A DNA stretch of 64,000 nt from Capitulum mitella (lineage: Eukaryota > Arthropoda > Thecostraca > Pollicipedomorpha > Pollicipedidae), in contig CP099839.1 in NCBI GenBank assembly GCA_030062745.1, forward strand, positions 4,697,115 through 4,761,114, written 5' to 3'. The position numbers and the translations under genes are program-made. Below are positions 44,833 through 54,992 of the stretch, piece by piece. Position 1 is the first letter of the stretch. The number at the start of each line of letters is the position of its first letter. Under the pieces are notes generated by a model, which ran no database searches, was not told the origin of the DNA, and saw only the letters and a list, made by a program, of their open reading frames with translations.

Positions 44833-47800
44833 CTGCGAACAGGACAGCCGCTGCAGCTGGTGGGACCACCGGAGGCCTCGGCCGGCTCGGTATCGGCATC
44901 TCGTGACCGGCGGGATGAGCTTATCACGGCTCGCCAGGCTATCGACCCCATCGGACACGGCGGCACATTGGACCGACAGGAGCACGCCAAGATCAGACCG
45001 GACCAGACCAGACCAGAAGAGCGAGACCGCAGCAGAGACCAACGGACGGAAATGAACGAGACGAGGATTTAGCACTCAGACACGGCGCACGCAACAGAAC
45101 CGGATAAGGGCACAGATAACAAGCACAGATGCAGGAAAACAGCATAGCAGAGATCTACGGGTGCAACTTTCCAGATTTTAGTATGGTTGTTGGGGTGATG
45201 TTGGGTCGGAACCAGTGCTAAGCATACCTTTTGCATAAAGTCCGATCCCTTCACCCGACCGAGCAATTCCAGGTAAAGCAGACGGAAAATGAATCGAAAG
45301 GAAACATACAACACAACAGCCGAAACCCAAGGGAACCGCTGAAAAAGAGCACCATAATGAAACACCACCACATACCCACGCACGCAACAGAGCCCGACCT
45401 CTAAGGGCAGGACGACCACCTGCACAGCAGGACAGGACCTGGAAGGAACGAACGACCACGATAAAACGTAACCACAGCTGAAGGCGAACAAACGCGGCTT
45501 TACTGGGAACAATCCTCCCGAGACGGACACGACGGACGCGGCCGAGTCACGCTCGACCCGCTCCGGCCCGAAGCCCACCTACCTGGCCGGCATCTTCCTC
45601 TTGGTGTCCGACGATATGATCTGCGCCTCGAACGCCAGCTTCACCACCTTCTCCATCAGCGCGTGGGCGTTGGGCACGTCCAGCTGGATGTCCGCGATGT
45701 CCTCGTAAACGCGGCCGAAGCCCTGCCGGCAGGTCGGCTGCACTCAGCTCGGGCCCACATACGGCGGTCTGTGTGCGCTGAAGCCCGCTGAAACAGCGGC
45801 GGCCCGCAGCAGACGATCGCCACCAGCGGGGGGCGGCGGCGGCACCATCTCCTGCACGATCCAGGAGAGCCGCCGACAGAGCACGACCACGGCTCCCACC
45901 AGATCACGCCCCACAGCACAACACGACACAGAGCCATCAGCCGGCGGCCGACCGGTCGGACCGCGCCCGCCACAGACCAGCGGCATCCTGTGAGGCACGT
46001 GGCCTCGGCAACCCGAGACCACGTCCCTGCGGGGACGGACCCAACGGCTGACAGCTCACTGCGCGGACACACCCAGTGAAGACCAGCAGCCACTTCCCTC
46101 CGTGGACAGACCCAGCTACCGTGCGCCAGAGACTGCTCTGGCGTTAAGGATATGTACGGTCCGGGAACCGAGGACAGACACTCAGCGGCTCGGCGGCAAC
46201 TCACCGCGTCCATCTGGTTGGGGCTGAGCACGCAGGCGTCAAACATGGCCTTGAGCAGGCGTACCATCTCCTCGATGGACTTGTCGTCGGAACGCTCGAT
46301 GGCCATGGTCACCGCCTCGTACACCAGCTCGTGGTGGAAGTGGGGCACCTCCAGGTCTTTCAGGCACCTGACGACGTCCGTTGTCATTGGGCTGGGTCAT
46401 CTAATGCCAGCATCACTCTCGAACTGCGCCGTGGAAACAGTTCTGTAACGCAATCGAACCTAAATATGAGTGCCAGAAAAGTTAATCATAAATCGTGAAT
46501 GAGAACGGTTATGTACTAAGACAATTAGTAAAGGGTAGTTTTTCACTCAGAAAGATGTACACGCACCCCTGAGAAGGCCTGCCTCTTGCATCATACCATT
46601 CATTTCACAATATGAAAGCCGTCTCAAGCGCAAAAATGGCCGGCCTTTCAAACCACCGTCCGCCACCGAGCCTCAGCCAGCTCCCGCGGTTTCTCAGCCC
46701 GCACGGCAGGGCTGAGCAACCCCGGCCCCGTCCTGCGGTGGTCAGGCGGGCCAGCCCTGTCCCGTGCCGACCGAGCGGCCCTGGCCCTGTCATGTGGTGG
46801 CCCGACCCTGCCCTGTGGTGGCCCGGCCCTGCCTTGCAGTTGCCCGGCCCTATCCTGTGGTGGCCGGCTCTGTCTCGTGCCAGCAGAGGCTTGACCCCAG
46901 CCCTGTGCCGACCGCCGCCGACCGTACCGGATGGCCTCGTCGCTGTCTCTCGAGCTGAGGAACTCCTCCAGCAGCAGCTTCATCTGGTTGACCAGCGAGC
47001 GCACGGGCCGGCGGGCGCCGCCCACGCCCCAGACGCTGTCCAGCCGCACCATGCCCTGCTTCATGTTCATCAGCATGTCGGCCCGGTCCAGCGCCTGACT
47101 GCAGCCGGCCACACACGGTGTCAGGTCAGGCCAGGCTGCATCAGCCCTCAGCACACAAACAGATCAGCCCATTGTGACACAGTGCAAAACGTCGGGTCGC
47201 GTCACTGCTGCTTCAAGGGCAACAGTAACACGAGTCGCTAACAACAGCGGCAAGTCACAAATCACCATCACACATGGCAATAGCATCTGGCTCACCCAGG
47301 ACATGTGCACAAAGGTTCAGGTCGAGCTACTCTGACCGACGCCAATCACCGACTGTACCTGGACAACATACAAAGGCAGATCAAACCCCCAAGCACCCGA
47401 GACACTGACAGAAACATGGCCAGGAACAGGTCCAGCTTTTACCGCGAAAGCATGTCATAAACAGCGTCACAAAAAAAAAACACAAGCAGACTAGCCGAAA
47501 CAAGGCACAGCATCGAAACCCGGAGCGCAGTGTAACTACCTAACAACAGGCCTTCGTAAACAATACGAATTTTGGAGCAGGAGCGCTTGGTTTTTAGTGA
47601 TTACTGATACAGTGATTGCTCACAAACGATCAGTGAGATGGGTCTCTACCCCTCCCCCCGCCGGCCTCGGCCATACGAGGCACTGCTTACATTGCCAGTC
47701 GGCATTCCACCTTGCCCTTGTGGCTGGTGAGGTACTTGGGCGGCAGGCAGTCGTCGGCCACGGCGCGGGCCAGGAAGTTGCCCAGGATGGTGGGCGCCTC

Positions 47801-50800
47801 CGGGCAGTCCAGCACCAGGTCCGGCAGACTGTTCAGCAGCGCCTCGAACCCTGACGGACCGAGCAACAGTCAGGTACGGCTGGCCGGGGCTCACCGGCCA
47901 GCAAACGGCACTACAGTTCACGGCACATCACGGCGTGACGCGCGGCTGTGCGTTAACACAGTGGGGATAGGCAACACATGCACGTGTACGTAAAGCAGTC
48001 CATACTCAACACGAAACCAATACTGCGACTGAAACAAATTACGTGTACGCCTTAACTCCAGCAAACCACGTGACTCTTTCAAACAGCCCCGATCACTTGT
48101 TGGTTTCCTTGCTGACAAAATTATAAACAGCCTCGATCATCTGTTGGTTTCCTTTCTGAGAAAATTATACTGCCCTTGTTGGCAAATCGCCAAAACGAGC
48201 ACATAAATTGTTCCCCGACACAATAAGCTCTAGCTAAGGTTAATACTACCAGACGCCTAAAATGAGGAGGACATCGATACATTTTAAGCCTCTTATCCCA
48301 TTTTGCATGTCACCCCAGGCTGCTCTTCCCTATTGTCTTCTTAAAAAGTTATCATAAGAAGTCACAGGATTCAATCCTAAACACTAACTTCCCAAAGCGT
48401 CTCACCAAATGAATCGCTGGGCGCCGTATGACCGGGCAGTCGGCGCGCGCTGAAGCCCCAATAAACGAACAACAAACGAATCGCTGGGCGCCGTATGACC
48501 GGGCAGTCGGCGCGCGCTGAAGCCCCAATAAACGGACAACAAATGAATCGCTGGGCGCCGTATGACCGGGCAGTCGGAGTGCGCTGAGGCCCCAATAAAC
48601 GAACAACAAATGAATCGCTGGGCGCCGTATGACCGGGCAGTTGGCGCGAGCTGAAGCCCCAATAAACGAACAACAAATGAATCGCGACTGGCCCCGTTTT
48701 CCGTTAACACCGGACTCGGTCAGAACGTCACGCGACCGGCCGCGTCGTACCTCTCCAGATGTCCGTCTGCGTCAGACACTCCTGGTACAGGTCCGACAGC
48801 AGGATCGAGGTCAGCTCCCTGTCCGACGGCTTGTGCTCCATGGCAACCTCGATCATGGTGACGACGATCTGAAACAAAACATCACGCCAACGTGACAAAC
48901 TACGGTTACGCAAACTCCAATCCAATGACGATAATAACCATCCTCACAATAAACAGCAAGGCCAGGTTCTGTACTCCATCAAGAAATAACGAGCAGGATC
49001 TTTGTACGTAGTAACGGACGTACGCGCTTTGGCCTTTGGCTTTTGACCTTTGGTACCGGCAGTCTGGTTCCGACGGGCACACAGTTTGGATTAACTGCTG
49101 GTGGTATCGACACGCTTGTGGCTGCAATGTTCTCTTATCTGGGTAGCTAATGTCAGATGAGCAGTGTCGTAACTTTCTGCGCTATTGAAACTACGCAAAT
49201 CGCATTGTGTTCCGGGAGGTCAACTTTTCTCACGACAATCTAAATCAGTGGAAACTACATTCGGGAACGTAGACAAAATGAAATAACTGGAAAACAGAAA
49301 AAAACATTAATGACGGCCAAGGACGACCAGTTTGCAAATTTCGAAGCTTTGTCACCGATTTCAGTGAGTCCCTTATCCTGCGTTTCGACTGAGAGATCAA
49401 TGTGAGCAGTCCGTGCAAAAAAAAAAAAACGAGTGCCGTTGGGTGCTGACACGTGCACCGATCATCCGCAGGGGCGACCAGCGAACACAGTGCACCGCCT
49501 CGAACAAACTGCCGGCCACGTCACCTGGCCTGACGTCAGCCACAACTGGACCCTGCCGCCGCCGCGGTCACCTGGCCGACGTCGGCCGCACGCGGGTCCT
49601 GCCACCGAAGCAGTCACCTGGCCCGACGTCAGCACCACGTGGACCCTGCCACCGCCGCCGTGCCCTGGCCTCACGCCGATCACACAGGGACCTGTCACCG
49701 CCTGTCACCTGGCCTGACGTCAGTCACACGCGGAGCCTGCCACCGTCGCCGTAACCTGGCAGGTGAAGCTGTCGTTGCGCGGCGACTATCGAAAGCTCGG
49801 ACTTACCAAATGAGACCAAGCCTGGTACACAGGCACCGGCTTTCATCTGGGACTGGTCCAAGTCACCACGGTGGATACCCATGCAGCTGTCACAGAGTGC
49901 TTTTCAGCTTTGAGAAACTCCAGTCCCCACCCGTTATACACATTCTCCGGCAAATTTAAAATGTTTCTTGTTCTCATGGGACACGCTTCGGATACGAAAA
50001 AACGAAGTCGCAAACATGACGCGCTCCAATGAGTTGAACGATAATCTTACAACAATCACAACAGTCGCGGGAATGGCCAAGACATAACGACCAAAATGCC
50101 CAAGTAGCTCCAGGGATCTGGTGGAAAATGCAAACATCGACCACAATCGTACCCGAACAACGGTGTCTAGAGCCTTATAAGGCGACGTGTGGCCTGAGAC
50201 CGATGCAACGCTGTATACCACCAAACTACCACGAAATGCACACTAAAAAACGGCAAGAGATAAGCCCAATTGTCTGCGGGGGGGGGGGGACACGCACCAG
50301 GCGTAGCGGCGATGTACGGTGATATCTGTAGAGGGAACATTCGCCAGTAATGGCGGTGCGCGGTGATGCTGTTACAGCGGTCACTCACCAGGTAGCGGCG
50401 GTTCATGGTGATGCTGTCCCAAGTTGTCGGTAAGCGCGGCGTCCACCTCTGACGTGTCCCCGTGGTCGAAGTACTCCAGCACCAGCGTCTGCGCCAGTTT
50501 CTGCGAACATCAGTGCGCGCCGTGGCGAGCGGTGACTACGGATACGCGCCTCAGAGCCAGAAGGCAGTCGGACGGCGTCAGTCCCATAACAAGCGCCCAA
50601 ATTCACAGCAGGACAGCAGGGGAACACGACGCGGACCGCAATACGGCGCCCACACTTCCCACGAACCACTACAGCCGACCGGCTCACTGCTTCCAGACCA
50701 TGGTGCACGCCGGACACCACGCGATGTTTCCTCTCTGACCGATGATCAGAGACTGCACCCTGACTCGGTCCGAGAACCAGCTGGAGACCAGACCCAGACC

Positions 50801-51513
50801 TGGTCCGCCACCCTCAGACCAGACCCAGACCCAGGCCGTGTCGACCCGGCACCGGACCCGCCGCGACTGACCTTGACCTCGCTGTCGCTCAGCTCGACGG
50901 CCACCGGCTCCAGCTGGACGTCGGCGTCCATCTCCTCCGACGAGTCGTAGTTGGGGTCGTGCGAGTCGACCGCCGAGTCGGGCTCCTCCAGCTCCGAGCC
51001 GGGCTTGCCCCAGACGCCCTTGCCGCCGGCGCCACCTGCCGAACCGAGCAGCACACAGGAGGTCAGCACAGCCAGATTCCCCGCCCAAGTTCAGTTCCTC
51101 TTGTCAGTACCGTTGTTTTGGCTGTAGCGATAACAATGAGGCTAATTCTGTTTAAGGCCCAAAGTATGTAGTTCTAAAGCTCTGTTCACATCTGATGAAC
51201 AGGAGCTGGTGAAGAAACTCATGTTCACCACTACTTCTACAAAGCTTTTTACCTTTTTTGGGAAGACCTCTTCCAAATCCACTTCGCGACCTTCTGCTGT
51301 TCTTAGAATACTTAGGCTGTACCCTGGTGGGCTGTGGCTCAGAAATTGAGACAGATCGAACTCTTTTTCCCTTGGCTTTAGCTTGAGCCAGCTTCTCCTT
51401 CATAGAATTGCTTCTTTCCACTTTTGGGTTTTCAGCAGCCTCCGCATCAGGAGCATCTCCTGTTTCTTTGGGATCTGCCTCCATTTTCTTGTTTACTTGC
51501 AGTCAGCTGAGAT
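44754..51513 (-). CDS. Pdcd4: Programmed cell death 4 (Pdcd4), nine coding exons
   Basis: Translation inhibitor that in homologues binds eIF4A through two MA3 domains. Minus-strand exons in order: 51253-51513, 50872-51035, 50389-50500, 48751-48868, 47691-47850, 46928-47098, 46205-46367, 45583-45722, 44754-44832. All borders are GT-AG and phases match. About 445 residues (human 469). MA3-1 is about residues 133-250 and MA3-2 about 289-410. Hallmarks: [14 protein letters not shown] / GAGGKGVWG across the exon 1-2 junction, [45 protein letters not shown] and the terminal [15 protein letters not shown]. The RKRFVSEGD site (Akt site in human PDCD4) is kept; the DSGRGDS-type beta-TrCP degron is not seen. 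Exon 3 carries a +1 frame break at about 50416. A 5' non-coding exon probably lies upstream. Confidence 0.95.
45583..45722 (-). CDS. Pdcd4: Pdcd4 exon 8
   Basis: 140 nt, phase 0 to 2, donor [26 protein letters not shown] and [13 protein letters not shown] match the end of MA3-2 (human YERIYNEIPDINLDVPH). Confidence 0.95.
46205..46367 (-). CDS. Pdcd4: Pdcd4 exon 7, MA3-2 core
   Basis: 163 nt, acceptor CGTCAG, donor [25 protein letters not shown] is almost identical to human [19 protein letters not shown]. Confidence 0.97.
46928..47098 (-). CDS. Pdcd4: Pdcd4 exon 6, linker and start of MA3-2
   Basis: 171 nt, phase 2 to 2, acceptor CTGCAG, donor [17 protein letters not shown] and [18 protein letters not shown] match human KDSVWGSGG and EIDMLLKEYLLSGDISEA. 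Confidence 0.95.
47691..47850 (-). CDS. Pdcd4: Pdcd4 exon 5, end of MA3-1
   Basis: 160 nt, phase 1 to 2. [19 protein letters not shown] and [17 protein letters not shown] match the first MA3 domain. Confidence 0.95.
48409..48680. repeat. Four tandem copies of a 67-bp unit
   Basis: GAATCGCTGGGCGCCGTATG starts at 48411, 48478, 48545 and 48612, exactly 67 bp apart, and a truncated fifth start lies at 48679. It is in Pdcd4 intron 4, close to the donor of exon 4. Because 67 is not a multiple of three, the same peptide appears in all three minus-strand frames; these are not genes. Confidence 0.98.
48751..48868 (-). CDS. Pdcd4: Pdcd4 exon 4, MA3-1
   Basis: 118 nt, phase 0 to 1, acceptor TTTCAG, donor [26 protein letters not shown] matches human LALEGKASHREMTSKLLSDL. 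Confidence 0.95.
49515..49765. repeat. Minisatellite of about 46-48 bp units with CRE-like palindromes
   Basis: Five imperfect units of TCACCTGGCCTGACGTCAGC plus a GACCCTGCCACCGCCGC-like tail, in Pdcd4 intron 3. The palindrome TGACGTCA occurs at 49531-49538 and 49715-49722. Confidence 0.88.
50389..50500 (-). CDS. Pdcd4: Pdcd4 exon 3, start of MA3-1, with +1 break
   Basis: Acceptor TTCGCAG, donor [24 protein letters not shown] matches human IIQEYFEHGDTNEVAEML. After DNLG the frame must advance one base (extra base near 50416) to read SITMNRRYL and join exon 4 in phase. Confidence 0.9.
50872..51035 (-). CDS. Pdcd4: Pdcd4 exon 2
   Basis: 164 nt, phase 1 to 0, acceptor CGGCAG, donor [20 protein letters not shown] is nearly identical to the human counterpart; the rest is acidic ([19 protein letters not shown]). 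Confidence 0.95.
51253..51513 (-). CDS. Pdcd4: Pdcd4 exon 1 coding part (ATG at 51484) with 29 nt of 5' UTR
   Basis: The acceptor TGATGTTTTAG ends at 51514, followed by 5' UTR and ATG in context AAAATGG. It encodes [15 protein letters not shown], a [11 protein letters not shown] phospho-motif and [14 protein letters not shown], which matches human [14 protein letters not shown], then donor GTAAAA. Codons end mostly in A/T, unlike every other exon of the gene. Confidence 0.92.
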
Positions 51514-51740
51514 CTAAAACATCAAACACATGAGACCATTGTTCAGAACAGATCAACTGAAGCATGTACAAATGACAGTTATCTGAAAGTCAGGTTTGGA
51601 AGTGGAAGAATGGTGATGGCACTACACTGGCTAATGGTTAAGGGAACACTGGGATTTTCCAAGAAGTTTGCTCCCAAGCAAGACTCACAGGCTGAGGACC
51701 ACTCCAGTCTGTGGCAAGGCCAGTCTCCCCCTCCCTTCCT

Positions 51741-51812
51741 CATTCATTCATTCATTCATTCATTCATTCATTCATTCATTCATTCATACACCCACTCACT
51801 CACTCACTCATT
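51741..51812. repeat. (CATT)n / (CACT)n microsatellite
   Basis: About eleven CATT units followed by CACT units. Confidence 0.96.
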
Positions 51813-53699
51813 CTGGTACTGGTAGAGCCAAGGCTAGAAAGAAAGGTGAAATAGGATACACAGAACTGACAGCATTATGTTTACAGTTTGATTAACCAGA
51901 CTGTCACTGGGGATTCATAAACCCATCCCATACCTTGGGCAGAACACAAGAGCAAACAGGAGTTGAGGGCTGGGGCTCTGGCCTACATGTATGCATAGGG
52001 GCCAAGGCAGAGGCAAGGAAAGAGAAAATGAGCAGGGGTCAGGATAGCTGAGGACTTGTTATTCAGTATTTGATATGTTTGTAGGTTGTGTTAAGTTTTT
52101 AAGTGGGATGAGCCAGATATATTTAGGAAAGACTTGGTGCACTAGGGTGAACAGAGCCTTACAGTGCTAACCTGGCACTATTTTAGTCATCTAGTTTGGG
52201 CAGAACTGCATATGATACAGGCACTGGGTAGAGCTTTGTCATTATGATCATGAACCAAGGAAATTTTGGCTAAATCTTTATCCTCAGAACACATTTTATC
52301 TCTTGGAGCATGGTGATGTAATGGGCCACTTGAGGTTTGTTTGGCCAGGCCAGGTCTAGATTCAGGTTGCCTAGCAGGAATGCTGGCTTCCTACCACCAG
52401 ACATTTCCAAGAGCTGCTGCCAGAGAGCTTTGATGTCAGGAACTGCTGGTCTGATGGGTGGCAGGGAGACTTACTAGAATGCATGCTATACTATCTAATG
52501 ATTTTTGACAGAATCACTTTTTGTACATTTTACCCTATCACAGCCATGAAAGTCATGTGGTTCTTTTAAGTGAAAATGTGTCTGTTACATAGTTTAACTA
52601 CCTAATGCAGTGCTGGAAACCTGGTTTTTCTTCCTGGCATCAGGGTACAAATTCTCTTTTGGAATATAAAATGCCTGTGTTTATGTGAGAAACATGGACT
52701 AACTAGGTGCTCTGCAAGCATATGTGACCAGCAGGGGTGGATCCAGTGGCACTGTTGGGGGGCAAACCAGTTTCCTCAGTCTACATGGTAGGTCAGAACT
52801 GCTGATTGGGGGGGGGGGGGGTAGAAGGCAGCTGGTCATGGGTTTGGGGTGTACTTCAGCAGCTGAGTATGGATGGTAAACCATCAATGGGGGGGGATGC
52901 TAGTCAACTTCAAACTCTGGTTGAGTAGGAATACCCACATCTTGGGGGACCAATGACCATTTTGAAGCACAAAATTTTCCTTGAAGTATAAATTTTCTGG
53001 TGCTCCTTGAGGCACCAGAAAATGACGGTTTTCCAACATTGACCTAATGGGCTACAGTAGCTCTTTCTTCAGTCCAATAAGATTTCTATAACAATGAACA
53101 AGGAATTGTGAACAATGAAGTCAAATGTGCATGACCAACTCTGAGCATGTCTGAGCATCCCTAAACACAAACAGTTTCAACCATGGATAGAAGCACAAAT
53201 ATCCAAATTTGTGTCACATTGCACAGAGCTTACAACATGAAACATGGACAGATGTATACAATATTTTTGGTCCAAACATGGTACACAATTTTCTCCCTTT
53301 CATGGGAGAATGCTTCTGATACAGGTAAATTATAGTCAATAAATACCAAGTATGCATGAGCTGGTTGTCAGACTAGCTGCTCCATTAGTTAATAGTTTAG
53401 CATGTCCACAACATACCAAAACACACATAAATGGGAATGCTTCACAAAATGTCATGACGCCATCATCAAAGGAATAAGTTAATGCATACTCTAAAGCAAT
53501 TCCCCAAGGTAATACAGGAAATAGCAACATCATGAAGATCTTGTGGGATAAAGGGGTAATGGAGATGATGGGTTAAAAGGACAACAGGGTAAGCAGGTAC
53601 TTGGGAATCAGCTCCTGGAGCCACCAATGCCTGGAACTCCACAGGAACATGAAAGTTGTAGGTTGTAACAAACTGGTAGCAAAATATTTCTCTGATGGT

Positions 53700-54885
53700 G
53701 GTGGTGTGTGTAGGGGGGAGGGAAATAAATGTTCTGACCAGATGCCTGTCAAGTCTGGATTTGAATGCCGCGACCGCGTAAACCGTCACCATATTGGCTG
53801 GCAAGGAATTCCAGTCATTGTCATCTCTAACGCTTTTAGTCCACCGACGGGTGAAGGCTCATGCCCTGTCTTACGTATTTTCCACTGGTGACTTTGGTGA
53901 CATCAGAAAAACCACGATGGAACAAACCCTCCACACTAAGCATCACGCCGCCATGGAGAACCTGGAAGACAACCACCATGTGACCCATCCGACGTCTGTA
54001 GCAGAGGGAAGGCGGCTTAATCGCCAGGAGCCTCTCCGAATACGGCAAATGTCTCAGCTCCTCCACCGTCCATGTAGCCCGCCTCTGCTTTCTGTCTAGG
54101 CGTTTCTGGCCCATCTTACTAAACGGGCCCCAGGCTAGGTTTCCAAATTCCAAACACGGGCTTGTCGATAACCAAGGACTTGTACAGTAATAGGAGCGTA
54201 AAGAGATCGGTATTCGCGAACGATTGGAGGACCACCGACAGCATCCGGGACGCCTTCGCCACTGCTACCACCAGGGACGTGGCCGAGGGGGGGGGGCCAT
54301 GGAGCCCATGGTCCTCTGAGCCAAACGGTCTACACTAAATATATGGCGATTTCGCACGAATGCGCAATAGTGGTCATATGGACGTTGCGAATCCAAACAT
54401 TATATGTTTTCCTGTGCATTTAATATACGGTAAATAAAGCGCAATTTCTGCTTTTTCCTATGAATTTTGTCATATGCGACTGGCATAAGACAAAATTTGA
54501 CATTCGGCCCTTCCCCCGGAGGAAAATCGTAGTTATGTGCCTGGCTGCCGCCGTTTCGTCGCGGAACCTGAAGCTGCGTCAGTCACAATTCCTAGGTCTT
54601 AGGAAGTAGATCTATTGGGGCTTGCGAGGACCAAGGTGCATTATCTTGTACTTTCACACGTTAAATGGTAGAAGCCAGCGCTCCGACCATCGTGCCAGAG
54701 CATCGAGATCCTCTTGCAGTCTGAACCCATCCAGGGGCCCATGAACACGGCCGCACAACTTCGGGTTATCGGCCAAGAGCGTGACGGAACCTTGTGCAGG
54801 TGGGGAATGTCATTAACAAACACAATGAACAAGTCGGTCCCAAAACGGTTCCCTGGGGCATGCCGCTGAACAGGGTCCTATCCGA
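53700..54885 (-). mobile_element. Decayed non-LTR retrotransposon (LINE) reverse-transcriptase fragment
   Basis: Minus-strand frames, broken by stops and shifts, show in correct order: GMPQGTVLGP and FVNDIP (reverse transcriptase), a degenerate LQEDLDALARWSERWLLPF-type helix, MHLGPRKPQ, ASRMLSVVLQSF, LYKSLV, MEFGNLAWGPFSK, KQRRATWTVEELRHLPYSER, PSLCYRRRMGHMVVVFQVLH and finally SLPANMV with AFKSRLDRHL. This is the C-terminal half of a CR1/Jockey-like LINE polyprotein. The catalytic FADD box is altered (ADN). It is interrupted at about 54270-54545 by another repeat. Inactive; clade not determined. Confidence 0.88.
54270..54545 (-). mobile_element. Dispersed repeat inserted in the LINE
   Basis: It is bounded on one side by a GGCCGAGGGGGGG / GGGCCATGG run and on the other by a terminus reading, on the minus strand, CACATAACTACGATTTTCCTCC. 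It shares motifs with 23.57-23.80 kb (GTCATATGCGACT, ACAAAATTT). LINE-coding similarity resumes on both sides, so this is a later nested insertion. Confidence 0.6.
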
Positions 54886-54933
54886 CATAAATAAATGTAT
54901 TATATTTGCATGCCGGATTCGACATGCATCCAT

Positions 54934-54936
<3 letters not shown>

Positions 54937-54990
<54 letters not shown>
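54937..54990. repeat. (TA)n microsatellite
   Basis: About 25 TA dinucleotides. Confidence 0.97.

Positions 54991-54992
<2 letters not shown>

Larger units (their letters stand above)
51130..53765. other. CpG-depleted domain around the Pdcd4 5' end
   Basis: From 51541 to 53760 I count two CpG dinucleotides in about 2.2 kb, while neighbouring DNA has several per 100 bp. The right edge is abrupt (GCCGCGACCGCG from 53767). The left edge is softer, with a handful of CpGs in Pdcd4 exon 1. The content is otherwise non-coding apart from exon 1 and the tail of a retrotransposon frame. Confidence 0.9.

Noticed and set aside
44240..45075. Minus-strand frames with EPEPEP or RSRSRS repeats
   Set aside because: These are products of the GGAGCC hexamer array in the Pdcd4 3' UTR; the conserved Pdcd4 frame stops before it.
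48409..48680. CRISPR-like array
   Set aside because: The whole 67-bp unit is repeated with no unique spacers, and the genome is eukaryotic.
48352..48710. Three overlapping minus-strand frames with the same repeated peptide
   Set aside because: An artefact of a 67-bp tandem repeat inside an intron.
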